From Corynebacterium nuruki S6-4 (lineage in GTDB: Bacteria; Actinomycetota; Actinomycetes; Mycobacteriales; Mycobacteriaceae): 64,000 nt of DNA. The DNA lies in assembly GCF_007970465.1 (NCBI RefSeq), contig NZ_CP042429.1:1674001-1738000 (forward strand), written 5' to 3'. Of the stretch, positions 1 through 8,821 are shown one piece after another (position 1 is the stretch's first letter; every line of letters begins with the position of its first letter). The translations under genes and the position numbers were made by a program. The notes below the pieces were generated by a model, which was not told where the DNA came from, made no database searches, and saw nothing but the letters and a program-made list of their open reading frames with translations.

Positions 1-2000
1 AGTTCCGCCCACATCGCCTCAGCGGGGGTAGCCCAGTTCAGTGCCTTCCGCGGCCGGTTGTTCATCAGCATCTCCACCTCCCGCAACCGGTCACGCCCAT
101 GGACCGACAGGTCCGTGGACTTCGGGAAGTACTGCCGCAGCAACCCGTTGGTGTTCTCGTTGGTGCCCCGCTGCCACGGGGAATGCGGATCACAGAAGTA
201 CACGTCCAGATCCGCGGCCACACTGATCTCCCTGTGCAACGACATCTCCGACCCCTGGTCCCAGGTCACCGACAACCCCATCTGGGCGGGCATGCCGGTG
301 AACCGTTCGATCATCGCGTCGCGGACACTGAGTGCATCATGGGCACCGGGCAGGTGCAGCAGCATCACGTACCGGGTCTTACGGTCGACCAGCGTGCCGA
401 TCGCGGACTTGTTGTACGCCCCACAGATCAGATCCCCTTCCCAGTCACCGGGTACCGCCCGGTCCTCGATCTCAGCGGGCCGCTCGGCGATGCTGACCCG
501 GTCATGGTCGCGGGGGATCCTCACCGCTGACTCCCTGGGTTTACGGGTTGTCCGACCGGTACGCAGGGCCTTTTTCACCTCACTGCGCAGGCTGCCCTTC
601 GGGTAGACGTACAACGCCTGGTAAATCGTCTCAGTACACACATGCCACTCCGGATGCTCGGGGAAGTCCAACCGTAACCGGTGGGCGATCTGCTCGGGTG
701 ACCAGTGCTCCAGTCGTTGGGTGATCAGCGCCCGCAGCATCGGGTCGGCGTACACCTTCGACAACCTCGGTCGGGCCCGGCGGGCTGCGGCATGCCGGGT
801 CGCGGTGAACGGGTTGTACACCAGGTCACCGGCCCCGCCGGTACTGCCGGTGTCGCCGGGATCGGCAGGATCAGCAGGATCAGCAGGATCAGCAGGATCA
901 CTGTTGCGGGCGAGTTCCCGGCTGATCGTGGACCGGTGCCTGCCCAGCTTCCGGGCGATCGCCGCCTTCGTCGCTCCCTCACGCAGCATCACCGCGATGG
1001 TGTCCCGTTCTGCCGCGGTCAGGTACCGGTCGGATATCACCCGGTCAGGGTCACGGTGGTGGACCGGGGCGGCCGGTGGCATCCGGGGATCGGGTGCCGG
1101 GGTGTCAAAGACCATCGGGGCGGGGATACTGTGCCGGCCACTGTGCCGACCACGTCGGCGGGTGGGTTTGGCCGTGGGACTGTGCCGGGCACGGTTCCCC
1201 CGGTGGGCACCACGATCGGCACTGTCGGCGGTGAACCCGGCTTTCCGGTCCACGGCGTCGGTGGCGTCGGTGGCGTCGGTGGCGTCGGTGGTGTCGGTGG
1301 CGCGGCCCAGTTTGCGGTCCCTGCGGGCAGATGGTCGACGCACCGGTGCCGCCGGTGTCGCCGATGCCGCCTCAGACTCCACGGGGCCGCCGGCAGGCGG
1401 GTTCTTCCGGGCCCGGACTGCCGGTGCAGCAACCGGCGCGGGACTCGGTGCGGGACTCGGTGCGACCGGGCGCAGTGCGGCGCCGGGTTTACGCCGGAGC
1501 TGTCTGCGGCCGGCCCGTCCGGCATCACGCTGACGCTGATCAGCGGCGTGTTGGCGCCGAACCCGTTTCGGGGTGTCGACGGTGATCTGGTCGGCCACGG
1601 CGGTGTTCACATCTGATGAGTACACCCCGTCGGGATCCAGTTGCGACAGTGGCCTGCCGGTACTGGCCGCCGCTGTCGCCGGGGTCGCCCCGGACAGCAG
1701 TGCCCGGTAGAAACTGATGGTCGCCTCGTCGTAGGCATCCTCCGGCCGGGCGGGGGTCGGGAACCGGTTGGCCCAACCGCAGACGGTCTGACGGGTCACG
1801 TTGATCAGTGCGGCGACGTCAGCCTGGGTCATACCCGCGCTGACCAGGATCAGTGCGAGTTGCCGGACAAGGTGGTTGGGGCGGCGCCGTGGGGTGTGGA
1901 GCCCGTGCCGGGTCAACCAGTCGTTGACCGTGGTAGCCGGGCGGCCCAGTGCCGTGGATATCTGTCGGACGGTGGAGCCGGCGGCGTGCTCGGTGATCAT
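1..2000 (-). CDS. IS30-family DDE transposase, C-terminal end cut by the window edge
   Basis: Reading the minus strand gives one uninterrupted frame from about 2108 to base 1. From the N-terminus it shows a helix-turn-helix-like stretch (ERELMITEHAAGSTVRQIS), a second one (MTQADVAALINVTRQTVCGW), a long Pro/Ala/Arg-rich linker, the typical IS30 HTH (YLTAAERDTIAVMLREG...GRHRSTISREL), and the DDE catalytic region with DWEGDLI, TLVDRKTRY, SVTWDQGSEM and CDPHSPWQRGTNENTNGLLR. That is about 670-700 residues before the edge, far longer than a usual IS30 transposase (roughly 320-460). Two in-frame simple repeats sit in linkers: (TDA)n at about 1262-1297 and (DPA)n at about 868-897. The start is uncertain: the first in-frame ATG is at 2000, preceded by TTG at 2003, yet the first HTH seems to begin upstream of it and no better start exists after the stop at 2109-2111. 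Family is certain; start and intactness are not. Confidence 0.85.
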   Translation of the reverse strand, partial: MITEHAAGSTVRQISTALGRPATTVNDWLTRHGLHTPRRRPNHLVRQLALILVSAGMTQADVAALINVTRQTVCGWANRFPTPARPEDAYDEATISFYRALLSGATPATAAASTGRPLSQLDPDGVYSSDVNTAVADQITVDTPKRVRRQHAADQRQRDAGRAGRRQLRRKPGAALRPVAPSPAPSPAPVAAPAVRARKNPPAGGPVESEAASATPAAPVRRPSARRDRKLGRATDTTDATDATDATDAVDRKAGFTADSADRGAHRGNRARHSPTAKPTRRRGRHSGRHSIPAPMVFDTPAPDPRMPPAAPVHHRDPDRVISDRYLTAAERDTIAVMLREGATKAAIARKLGRHRSTISRELARNSDPADPADPADPADPGDTGSTGGAGDLVYNPFTATRHAAARRARPRLSKVYADPMLRALITQRLEHWSPEQIAHRLRLDFPEHPEWHVCTETIYQALYVYPKGSLRSEVKKALRTGRTTRKPRESAVRIPRDHDRVSIAERPAEIEDRAVPGDWEGDLICGAYNKSAIGTLVDRKTRYVMLLHLPGAHDALSVRDAMIERFTGMPAQMGLSVTWDQGSEMSLHREISVAADLDVYFCDPHSPWQRGTNENTNGLLRQYFPKSTDLSVHGRDRLREVEMLMNNRPRKALNWATPAEAMWAE

Positions 2001-2150
2001 CAACTCGCGCTCGGCGGGGGTGAAGGCGGTGAAGGCGAGGAGTCTCTGCGCGGGGGTGGATCGCGGTCCGGCGGTGGGCCGGTGCGAGGGGTTCGGTGTG
2101 GGCCCTGTTCACTCCTGAACATGTCAGGGGTGTTGCAACGACCACTGGAA
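1..2150 (-). mobile_element. IS30-family insertion sequence, one end outside the window
   Basis: The stretch carries a transposase frame that runs off the left edge, so only one end of the element can be in view. The end near 2130-2150 is inferred in two ways. The transposase frame closes upstream at about 2109. From about 2141 rightwards the sequence aligns with two other copies of a dispersed intergenic repeat (25.5 kb and 60.6 kb), which marks it as host DNA. The outermost bases (TGTTGCAACGACCACTGG, 2131-2148) look like an IS30-type terminal repeat, but the partner repeat and any target duplication lie outside the window. Confidence 0.7.
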
Positions 2151-2260
2151 CCCAAGGGTGCCGCTCCAGGTCGGATTTTTCGACCTGTGGGTTCGTTCCG
2201 TCGACCTGCGGTCCTGGATGTCGACCTGTCGGTTCGTTCCACCGACCTCCCCGGGAACTG
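2141..2260. repeat. Dispersed intergenic repeat, copy A
   Basis: This copy contains CGGATTTTTCGACCTG, GGTTCGTTCC twice, and CGACCTGTCGGTTCGTTCC, and ends with ACCGACCTCCCCGGG. Those blocks recur at about 25.45 kb and 60.6 kb in the same order, and the last block is the reverse complement of the opening block of those copies, so the element is a large imperfect inverted repeat. It sits just after the 3' end of the marP-like gene and next to the IS30 end, which appears to have removed or replaced its left edge. Confidence 0.7.
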
Positions 2261-2263
2261 CAG

Positions 2264-3469
2264 TCAGCCCACCACGCACTGCTGCGTGTCGGCCGGGTCC
2301 CGGTAGCGGTCGTCGTAGGTGCCGGCCTCCCCCACGTGGTCAAGCACCTCCTGCTTGGTCAGCGCGTACCCGGTCTCCGAGTCGCCGACGGCGGCACCGA
2401 AGACGAGTCCGAGGACGTGCCCGTCGGCGTCCACCACCGGCCCGCCCGAGTTGCCCTGCACCACGGTGCCCCGCAGCGTGTAGGCCTCCCGGTCCACCCG
2501 TGCGTCGGCGTAGATGTCCGGTCCCGAGACCGTGAACATGTCACGGACCCGCGCAGGCTGGGCCTTGAACGGACCACCCATCGGGTAGCCCATGACGATG
2601 GCGTCCTGGTTCGGCTCCCCGACCTCGTCGGCCCACTCCAGCGGGGTCAGACCCAGATCGTCGCTGACGCGCAGCAGCGCGATGTCCTCACTGGGGTTGT
2701 AGTAGACGACCTGTGCGTCGGACTCCCCGTTGACCGTCGCCAGGCCGACCGTGTCGGTGCCCGCGACGACATGCGCGTTCGTCATCACCGTGTCCGGGGT
2801 GACGAGGAATCCGCTGCCCTGCAGGATGCGGCTGCACTGGGACGCCTGGCCGACGACCCGCACCACCGAATCGCGGGTGGAGGCGACCGCGGACCCGCCG
2901 GCCAGCGTCCCGTCGGGTTCGCCGACCTCGGCGACCGGGACCTTGTCGAACGGGTCGGTGACGACCGGGAATCCCGAGTCGTTGAAGAGGGTCGCGGTGC
3001 GCTGCGGCAGCGCCTCCAGCCACCCCGGCGCGACGGTGCTCACCCCGCCGAGGACCGACGAGGCCCGCACCGCCTTCCCGAAGTCACCGGAACTGTTCGA
3101 GGCCACCGGCACCACCACCAGCCACAGCACAACCAGGGTGGTGATGACCTGGGCGAGCGCCCCGACACCGGACTCGACCCGCATCAGCGACCGGGTCCGG
3201 ATCCGGTCACGCAACCGGACGCCGATCACCGATCCCAGCGTGTAGCCGATGATCACCGCACCGGCGACGACGCCGACCGCGGCGAGCAGCCGGGCGGCGT
3301 CCCCGTCGACGTGGTCGAGCACCGTCGGCAGGAATTCCAGGCCCAGATAGCCGCCGCCGAGCACCCCGGCCAGGGACAGGACCGCGGAGAACCCGCCCTG
3401 CCGCCATCCCGAGAGCATGGCCAGGAGGGCAAGGATGAGGATGACGATATCGACGGTGGTTCCGGTCAC
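2264..3469 (-). CDS. MarP-like membrane serine protease (CvpA domain plus trypsin-like domain)
   Basis: The 401-residue protein has four hydrophobic segments in its first ~120 residues (colicin V production/CvpA type), then an extracytoplasmic chymotrypsin-fold protease. The triad can be read as His233 (TNAHVVAG), Asp262 (EDIALL) and Ser341 (GNSGGP). Cys212 and Cys398 sit where mycobacterial MarP (Rv3671c) has its regulatory disulfide. MarP is a periplasmic protease needed for acid and oxidative stress survival through cell-wall hydrolase processing; that role is carried over by family. Its ATG overlaps the stop of the upstream NUDIX gene by four bases, so the two are translationally coupled. 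The order MarP, CoA-NUDIX, TlpA-like, nth, Crp/GlxR is the same as in M. tuberculosis. Confidence 0.9.
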   Translation of the reverse strand: MTGTTVDIVILILALLAMLSGWRQGGFSAVLSLAGVLGGGYLGLEFLPTVLDHVDGDAARLLAAVGVVAGAVIIGYTLGSVIGVRLRDRIRTRSLMRVESGVGALAQVITTLVVLWLVVVPVASNSSGDFGKAVRASSVLGGVSTVAPGWLEALPQRTATLFNDSGFPVVTDPFDKVPVAEVGEPDGTLAGGSAVASTRDSVVRVVGQASQCSRILQGSGFLVTPDTVMTNAHVVAGTDTVGLATVNGESDAQVVYYNPSEDIALLRVSDDLGLTPLEWADEVGEPNQDAIVMGYPMGGPFKAQPARVRDMFTVSGPDIYADARVDREAYTLRGTVVQGNSGGPVVDADGHVLGLVFGAAVGDSETGYALTKQEVLDHVGEAGTYDDRYRDPADTQQCVVG

Positions 3470-4293
3470 GGCGTCTCCTCCACTCCGATACCCCGCATGT
3501 CAGCCGGGGTCATGGTCTCCCCGTTGCGGGACCGCTCCAGGGCCGCGAAGAGGTTCTCCGGCTCCCGGTCGGCGTCCCACCAGGGGCGCTCCCAGCCGCC
3601 GAACCGGAGCAGGGCGTCCACCAGACCGCCGGTGAACCCCCACAGCAGGTAGCCGTCGACGTCGAACGCCGGGCCCTCCCAACCGCCGAAACCGACCCGG
3701 GTCCGCACGGCGGGGTCCGCGAGGTCGCGGACCGGCACACTGCGCACCCAGTCGTTCTCGTCGGTGGCGGGGCTGACCGCACTCGGTGAGCGCCACCAGC
3801 CCAGCACCGGGACGACCGCGTGGTTCGTCCGGTCGATGTACAGCGGTTCGAGCACCGCCAGCGGGTCCACGCCGTCCGGACGCAGCCCCGTCTCCTCGGT
3901 CGCCTCCCGCAGCGCCGTGGCCACCGGCGACGGGTCCGTGGGCTCCCGGTGCCCGCCCGGGAAGGCGATCTGTCCGGAGTGGGACCGCAGCGACGGATTG
4001 CGGTGGGTCAGCAGCAGCGACGGATCTCCGGCACCGGCCGACGGGGAACCGTCATCGGCGCCGGTTGACCCGTCGGCCCCGTCTGACCCGTCGGCGAGCA
4101 GCATGAGCACCGCTGACGGCCGGGGCGGTGTGCCGTCGGGACCGTTCGCCGGAACATGGCGCGACGGATCCGACAGCACCCGCGAGGCGTCGCGCGACGC
4201 GGCGGTCAGCGGGTCGATCCAGGTGGGCAGGCCGGACGGCAGGTCCGGCTGGGACCTGCCCGCGTCCAGCCAGGCGTCGAGGGAGAAAGTCAT
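3466..4293 (-). CDS. NUDIX hydrolase, CoA pyrophosphatase type
   Basis: This 275-residue protein carries the CoA-pyrophosphatase signature LLTHRNPSLRSHSGQIAFPGG-like (written here as LLTHR, then RSHSGQIAFPGG) followed by the NUDIX box core TALREATEETGL. Members of this NudL/CoAse group split coenzyme A or its derivatives into 3',5'-ADP and phosphopantetheine. The protein is longer than the E. coli enzyme because of an N-terminal extension and a Ser/Asp/Gly-rich insert around residues 70-85. It ends in a four-base overlap with the marP-like gene and starts 12 bases after the end of the TlpA-like gene. Substrate is inferred from the motif only. Confidence 0.85.
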   Translation of the reverse strand: MTFSLDAWLDAGRSQPDLPSGLPTWIDPLTAASRDASRVLSDPSRHVPANGPDGTPPRPSAVLMLLADGSDGADGSTGADDGSPSAGAGDPSLLLTHRNPSLRSHSGQIAFPGGHREPTDPSPVATALREATEETGLRPDGVDPLAVLEPLYIDRTNHAVVPVLGWWRSPSAVSPATDENDWVRSVPVRDLADPAVRTRVGFGGWEGPAFDVDGYLLWGFTGGLVDALLRFGGWERPWWDADREPENLFAALERSRNGETMTPADMRGIGVEETP

Positions 4294-4305
4294 GGGAGCC
4301 CCACC

Positions 4306-5010
4306 CTACCCGGCGGCACCGCCCAGGACCGCCTCAACATCCGCGACGGAGTGCAGCTCACCGGGGTGCAGCGTGACGCGTGAACCGTCCGCCCGGTAGA
4401 TCACCGAGACCGGGACGACCGCGGGCAGTGCGGCGGCCGCGGCGACGGCCCCGTCGGAATCCTGGTAGCTCGGCAGCCGGACCCCCAGATCCGCCAGCAT
4501 GTCCGCACCGGCCTGCCCCCGCTCCGCGGCGTGGACACCGACGATGTTCCACTCCGGGTGCTTCGCCGCGGCCTCCGCCAGGACGGGCAGTTCGGCCCGG
4601 CACGGCTGGCACCACCACGCCCACACGTTGACAAGGGTCGGGCGCCCGGCCAGTGCCGCGCCGAGATCGACACTGCCGTGGCCGCCGCCGTCGGTGAGAC
4701 AGGACAGTGAGACCCCGCCCAGTTCACCGGTGCCGGACGCCGCCCCGGGTGCCGGTGCGGGACAGTCCGCCCGGCTGCCCGCCGCCACCGTGTACGTCGT
4801 CCCCGACGGATCGGGGGACGACCCCGCGTCCGGGGCCTCGGTCACCGGGACACCCTGTCCCGCCAGCCCGCCGGAGACGGCACCCGAGGTGGCCGGGGCT
4901 GCGTGATCATCACCGGAGCCGGCCAGTGAGATGACCATCGGCACCGCCGCCACCGCCAGTCCGATGACGACCGCGAGGACCAGAACAACGGTCCGCACCC
5001 TGCTGCTCAC
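4306..5010 (-). CDS. Membrane-anchored TlpA/ResA-like thioredoxin-fold protein
   Basis: I place the start at GTG 5010, which gives 234 residues beginning [17 protein letters not shown], a single N-terminal membrane anchor. The longer open frame to 5172 runs through the nth gene and is unlikely. After a Gly/Ser/Pro-rich spacer comes a thioredoxin fold with the active site WWCQPC and a conserved cis-proline region ([11 protein letters not shown]). Such proteins act outside the membrane as thiol-disulfide reductases, for example in cytochrome c maturation or general redox repair. The GTG overlaps the nth stop (GTGA), so translation is coupled. It matches the position of Rv3673c. Confidence 0.85.
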   Translation of the reverse strand: MSSRVRTVVLVLAVVIGLAVAAVPMVISLAGSGDDHAAPATSGAVSGGLAGQGVPVTEAPDAGSSPDPSGTTYTVAAGSRADCPAPAPGAASGTGELGGVSLSCLTDGGGHGSVDLGAALAGRPTLVNVWAWWCQPCRAELPVLAEAAAKHPEWNIVGVHAAERGQAGADMLADLGVRLPSYQDSDGAVAAAAALPAVVPVSVIYRADGSRVTLHPGELHSVADVEAVLGGAAG

Positions 5011-5750
5011 GCCTGCTCCTTCACGAGATCGGCGGCCGCAGCCGGATCCATCGGCCCCACTGTGCCCGCCGACGGGCACAGCCGGACGAGGACGCAGGCC
5101 CCGCAGGCGGCCCGGCGTGCATGGCACACCGCGCGGCCGTGGAAGATCAGCCGGTGGGAGAACATGGTCCACTCCTTCTTCTCGACCATCGCCGTGATCT
5201 CCCGCTCCACGGCCACCGGATCGGTCTGTTCGGTGAGCCCGAGCCGGCGCACGACGCGGCCGACGTGGGTGTCCACCGGGAACCCGGGGACGCCGAAGGC
5301 GTTGCCCAGCACCACATTCGCCGTCTTACGCCCCACCCCGGGCAGGGCGACGAGTTCGGCCATCGTGTCCGGCACCTCGCCGCCGTGGTCGGCGGTGAGC
5401 GCGGCCCCGAGCCGGATGAGGTTGCCGGCCTTGTTCCGGAAGAAGCCGGTCGGCCGGATGTACTCCTCCAGTGTCGCCCGGTCGGCCGCCGCATAGGAGG
5501 CGGCGTCCGGGTAGGCGGCGAACAGCGCCGGGGTGACCTGGTTGACCCGGACATCCGTGCACTGGGCGGACAGGATCGTCGCGACCAGCAGCTCCAACGG
5601 GGTGGTGTGGTCGAGGGCGCACCGGGCGTGCGGGTATTCTTTGGCCAGGAGACGGTTGATCCGGCGGGTGCGCCGGGTCCGCGCGAGCGGGGTCTCCCCG
5701 CGTCGGGACGCGACGGCGGTGGTCGATGCCGTATGAGGCAGAGTGGACAT
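5007..5750 (-). CDS. nth: Endonuclease III, DNA glycosylase/AP lyase
   Basis: The helix-hairpin-helix [14 protein letters not shown] contains the catalytic lysine, and VDTHVGRV carries the catalytic aspartate. The C-terminal cluster loop [17 protein letters not shown] has the C-x6-C-x2-C-x5-C spacing that binds a 4Fe-4S cluster. The enzyme removes oxidised pyrimidines and nicks the resulting abasic site. I chose ATG 5750 (MSTLPHTAS), because the frame upstream to 5831 enters the glxR promoter region and shows no family similarity; the exact start remains uncertain. The stop overlaps the GTG of the thioredoxin-like gene. Confidence 0.93.
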   Translation of the reverse strand: MSTLPHTASTTAVASRRGETPLARTRRTRRINRLLAKEYPHARCALDHTTPLELLVATILSAQCTDVRVNQVTPALFAAYPDAASYAAADRATLEEYIRPTGFFRNKAGNLIRLGAALTADHGGEVPDTMAELVALPGVGRKTANVVLGNAFGVPGFPVDTHVGRVVRRLGLTEQTDPVAVEREITAMVEKKEWTMFSHRLIFHGRAVCHARRAACGACVLVRLCPSAGTVGPMDPAAAADLVKEQA

Positions 5751-5845
5751 GTCCACCACCATAACCGTCGGCGGAATCCCCCCTGGTACCACATGAACGC
5801 TCCGCAGGTTGTAGTCTGTGCGGTGAACCATTTTCCGCGGCCGTT

Positions 5846-5861
5846 GTGACTAACCTGTCAC
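5846..5861. promoter_or_regulatory. Inverted repeat upstream of glxR
   Basis: GTGAC-TAACCT-GTCAC is a perfect five-base inverted repeat about 35 bases before the glxR start, in the nth/glxR divergent region. It resembles a Crp/GlxR half-site pair (TGTGA...TCAC), but the spacer is eight bases between TGTGA and TCACG rather than six. It could be an autoregulatory or another regulator's site. Confidence 0.35.
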
Positions 5862-5895
5862 GGGCCGAAGAGCTTTCACAGGAGTTATACGCGCA

Positions 5896-6579
5896 ATGGG
5901 CGAAGCAGAAGAGATCCTCTCCCGCGCCGGGATCTTCCAGGGTGTCGATCCGGCGGCGGTCAACGCCCTCATCGAACAGCTCGATTCCGTCACGTTCCCT
6001 CGCGGCACCACCATCTTCGACGAGGGTGAACCGGGCGACCGGCTGTACGTCATCATCAGCGGCAAGGTGAAGCTCGCCCGCCACGCACCCGACGGCCGGG
6101 AGAACCTGCTGACGATCATGGGCCCCTCCGACATGTTCGGTGAGCTGTCGATCTTCGATCCGGGTCCCCGGACCTCCGCGGCGGTGTGCGTCACCGAGGT
6201 CAAGGCCGCCTCGATGGACTCCCACATGCTGCACGACTGGATCCACGCCCACCCGGAGATCGCCGATCAGCTGCTCCGGGTCCTGGCCCGCCGCCTGCGG
6301 CGCACCAACAACTCGCTGGCCGACCTCATCTTCACCGATGTGCCGGGCCGGGTGGCCAAGGCCCTGCTGCAGCTGGCGAACCGGTTCGGTGTGCAGGAGG
6401 GTGGTGCCCTGCGCGTCCACCACGACCTCACGCAGGAGGAGATCGCCCAGCTCGTCGGCGCCTCCCGCGAGACGGTGAACAAGGCACTGGCCGAGTTCGC
6501 GCACCGTGGCTGGATCCGGCTGGAGGGCAAGTCGGTGCTCATCTCCGACACCGAACGCCTGGCCAAGCGCGCCCGGTAG
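5896..6579 (+). CDS. glxR: GlxR, Crp/Fnr-family cAMP-responsive global regulator
   Basis: The 227-residue sequence is almost identical to C. glutamicum GlxR as I recall it: [52 protein letters not shown] (cAMP-binding phosphate cassette) and the C-terminal winged helix [20 protein letters not shown]. GlxR binds TGTGANNTANNTCACA sites and controls carbon metabolism, respiration and many other genes. A Shine-Dalgarno-like AGGAG lies about 12 bases before ATG 5896. The gene is monocistronic, with a hairpin 46 bases after the stop. Confidence 0.97.
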   Translation: MGEAEEILSRAGIFQGVDPAAVNALIEQLDSVTFPRGTTIFDEGEPGDRLYVIISGKVKLARHAPDGRENLLTIMGPSDMFGELSIFDPGPRTSAAVCVTEVKAASMDSHMLHDWIHAHPEIADQLLRVLARRLRRTNNSLADLIFTDVPGRVAKALLQLANRFGVQEGGALRVHHDLTQEEIAQLVGASRETVNKALAEFAHRGWIRLEGKSVLISDTERLAKRAR

Positions 6580-6624
6580 CGCAGCGGCCTGCAGCAATCT
6601 GCAGCCATCCGGAACATCCGGCCT

Positions 6625-6665
6625 GACCGCGTCAGGGTGACACACCTGCCCACCCTGGCGCGGTC
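6625..6665 (+). terminator. Hairpin downstream of glxR
   Basis: GACCGCGTCAGGGTG (6625-6639) pairs with CACCCTGGCGCGGTC (6651-6665) with a single mismatch, giving a 15-bp stem and an 11-base loop. No T-run follows, which is common for actinobacterial terminators. The remaining bases to 6826 show no other gene. Confidence 0.6.
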
Positions 6666-6826
6666 AGTGTCGTCTCCGGCCCCGGTCGGGCACTGCGGGA
6701 TCCGAACTTTTCCGGTGGCCGGACGCGACGGCCTGTCCGGCGACGCCGGGACAGGCGCCGGACTCCTCGGACAGCAGGTGGATGTATCTGACGGCGCCTG
6801 ACCAGGTGCAGGGCCACGACCCCCGC

Positions 6827-7378
6827 TCAGCCGAGTTCCCCGCTGATCCGCTGCAGCACCCGCATGGCGGCGGCGACGTCCCCGGCCATATCTGTGGCCA
6901 CGTTCCCGGCAACACCCCCGGCTCCATCCCCGACCCGGACCCCGGCTCCGTCGCCGTCAGGTCCGTCACCGAGCGCCGGGGCCAGTGCACGGCGCCAGAC
7001 CTGACGGACCTGGGAAAGGTTCTCCGCGGCGAGGGTGGTGGGGTGGATCCTCGTCACCCGCCCGTCCGCGGCGTCCGGAATCCGGGTGATCAGACCCTTG
7101 CCCTCCAGTGACCGCAGGGCAGCGCTGGTGTTGCTGCTGCGCAGGCCGAGTTCGGTGCCGAGCGTCTTGGGGGTCACACCCGGCTCGTCGTCGATGCGCG
7201 ACATGACCATGGCCTCGAGATGGGTGAGGGCGACGCCGCCGGACTCCCGGACCTCGAGCGCCTGGATTCGCCGCGCGACCCGCAGGATGAGGTCAGCGAG
7301 GTCGGCGGAGTCTGCAGGGCCGACAGAGTCAGCAGGCTCAGCAGGGTCGGTTGTCCCCGGGTTGACATCTGCACACAT
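6827..7378 (-). CDS. MarR-family transcriptional regulator
   Basis: The protein of 183 residues has a central winged helix: LTHLEAMVMSRIDDEPGVTP, then the recognition helix region TELGLRSSNTSAALRSLEGKGLI and a wing with DAADGR. The acidic N-terminal ~30 residues and a Gly/Asp-rich stretch near residues 140-165 are extra. It is divergent from an MFS exporter with only about 45 bases between the start codons. MarR proteins in this layout usually repress the adjacent exporter and release DNA on ligand binding; that role is inferred. Confidence 0.85.
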   Translation of the reverse strand: MCADVNPGTTDPAEPADSVGPADSADLADLILRVARRIQALEVRESGGVALTHLEAMVMSRIDDEPGVTPKTLGTELGLRSSNTSAALRSLEGKGLITRIPDAADGRVTRIHPTTLAAENLSQVRQVWRRALAPALGDGPDGDGAGVRVGDGAGGVAGNVATDMAGDVAAAMRVLQRISGELG

Positions 7379-7423
7379 TCTTCTACGCTAACATAGCTAC
7401 TAAATCATAGATAGGAATTGTGC
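7379..7423. promoter_or_regulatory. AT-rich divergent promoter/operator between MarR gene and exporter
   Basis: The interval holds AACATAGCTACTAAATCATAG, markedly AT-rich for this genome, and the partly symmetric CTATGATTTAG/CTAACATAG halves. With only 45 bases, both promoters and the MarR operator must overlap here. A short AGGA precedes the exporter ATG at 7424. Confidence 0.5.
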
Positions 7424-8707
7424 ATGACTTCCGCTGCCCGCGACAGCACACCGACGACCCCGCCCGGCACTCCGTCCGGCACTCCGTCCAACTCCGGGAC
7501 GATCTCCACCCCGCTGCTGCTCACCCTGGCGCTCCTCTCCGCCGTCGCCCCCTTCGCGACCGACCTGTACCTGCCCGGACTCCCCCAGATCGTCGGCGAC
7601 CTCGACACGACGACCTCCGGCGCCGAGCTCTCCCTCACCGCATTCCTCATCGGCGCCGCCGTCGGCCAGGTCATCTTCGGCCCACTGTCCGACCGGCTGG
7701 GACGCCGCGGCCCGCTCCTCCTCGGCACCCTGATCTACCTGCTGTGCAGTATCGGTACTGCACTCGCCCCCTCACTCTGGCTGCTCATCACCCTCCGCCT
7801 CATCCAGGGCATCACCGGCGCGGCGGGCATGGTCATCGGCCGCGCGGTCATCTCCGACCGCTACCACGGTTCCGAGGCGGCACGGGCACTCAGCCTGATG
7901 ATGATCGTCGGCGGGGTGGCCCCGGTCATCGCCCCGTTCCTCGGCAGTACCCTCGCCGACCCGATCGGCTGGCGCGGTCTGCTGTGGATCGTCGCCGGCC
8001 TCGGCCTGCTCGCCCTGGTGTGCTCGCTGACCTTCGTCCCGGAGACGCACGGTCCCGCCGAGCGGACGCGGCAGGACGCTGCCACTGCCGCCGCTGACCA
8101 GGATCCGTCAGCGACAACAGCGACGGCACAGCCCGGCACGCTGCGCCGGCTGTTCTCCCGCCCCTACCTCACCGCCACCCTGGCCTTCGCCTTCGGTTTC
8201 ACCACGATGATGGCCTACATCTCGGCGTCCCCGTTCCTCTACCAGAACCTCATGGGCCTCGGCACCGTGCAGTACGGCCTCCTGTTCGGTCTCAACGCCC
8301 TGGTGCTGATGCTGGTCAGCATGGTCGCGGCGAACCTCACCCGGCGGTTCCGCATCCGGTCGGCGGCGCGCGCCGGACTCGGCATCAACCTGCTCGGCGT
8401 CCTCGTCTTCGGCCTGCTCGTCCTCGTCGACGCCCCGCCGCTGTCGCTGGCGGTCCCCCTCGTCTTCGTCGTCGGTTCCCTGGGCCTCGTCCTGGGCAAC
8501 GCCACCGCGCTGGCGATGGACGCCGTCCCCGGGGCCGCCGGTTCCGCCTCCGCCCTGCTGGGCTTCCTCCAGTTCGGACTGGCCGGTATCGCCTCACCCC
8601 TGGTGGGCCTGGGCGGAGACATGGACGCCGCCCCGCTGGCGGTGACCATGCTCGTCGCCTCGGTGATCGGCAACCTCGCGATCGCCGCGTGTCCGACGAA
8701 GATCTGA
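7424..8707 (+). CDS. Bcr/CflA-type MFS drug exporter
   Basis: A 12-helix MFS protein of 427 residues. The family hallmarks are in place: ATDLYLPGLPQIVGDL in helix 1, the motif A loop GPLSDRLGRRGPLL, and RLIQGITGAAGMVIGRA in helix 4. A Gln/Ala/Thr-rich central loop follows the PETHG end of the N-terminal half (motif C region is intact). Bcr/CflA transporters expel bicyclomycin, sulfonamides, chloramphenicol or other small hydrophobic drugs by proton antiport; the substrate here is unknown. ATG 7424 was preferred to the upstream TTG. Control by the divergent MarR gene is likely. Confidence 0.88.
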   Translation: MTSAARDSTPTTPPGTPSGTPSNSGTISTPLLLTLALLSAVAPFATDLYLPGLPQIVGDLDTTTSGAELSLTAFLIGAAVGQVIFGPLSDRLGRRGPLLLGTLIYLLCSIGTALAPSLWLLITLRLIQGITGAAGMVIGRAVISDRYHGSEAARALSLMMIVGGVAPVIAPFLGSTLADPIGWRGLLWIVAGLGLLALVCSLTFVPETHGPAERTRQDAATAAADQDPSATTATAQPGTLRRLFSRPYLTATLAFAFGFTTMMAYISASPFLYQNLMGLGTVQYGLLFGLNALVLMLVSMVAANLTRRFRIRSAARAGLGINLLGVLVFGLLVLVDAPPLSLAVPLVFVVGSLGLVLGNATALAMDAVPGAAGSASALLGFLQFGLAGIASPLVGLGGDMDAAPLAVTMLVASVIGNLAIAACPTKI

Positions 8708-8708
8708 C

Positions 8709-8804
8709 GACGGCGGAACGAACCGACAGGTCGAATTTCCCGACTCCAAACCGCACGTCGGTTCGCGAACCCGACAGGGCCGCACCCCGGTTCGCGAACC
8801 CGAC
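8709..8804. repeat. Dispersed intergenic repeat, copy E (short form with two GGTTCGCGAACC palindromes)
   Basis: GGCGGAACGAACCGACAGGTCG (8713-8734) is the reverse complement of the CGACCTGTCGGTTCGTTCC block of copies A and C. It is followed by two copies of CGGTTCGCGAACCCGAC (about 8759-8775 and 8788-8804), each with the 12-base palindrome GGTTCGCGAACC. The element fills the gap between the convergent exporter and hydrolase genes. Confidence 0.7.
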
Positions 8805-8821
8805 CGCCGCGGAGGATTCGG

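Noticed and set aside
58..2118. Several plus-strand open frames opposite the transposase
   Set aside because: The minus strand encodes a clear IS30 transposase across the whole interval; the plus frames are low-complexity shadows of GC-rich coding DNA.
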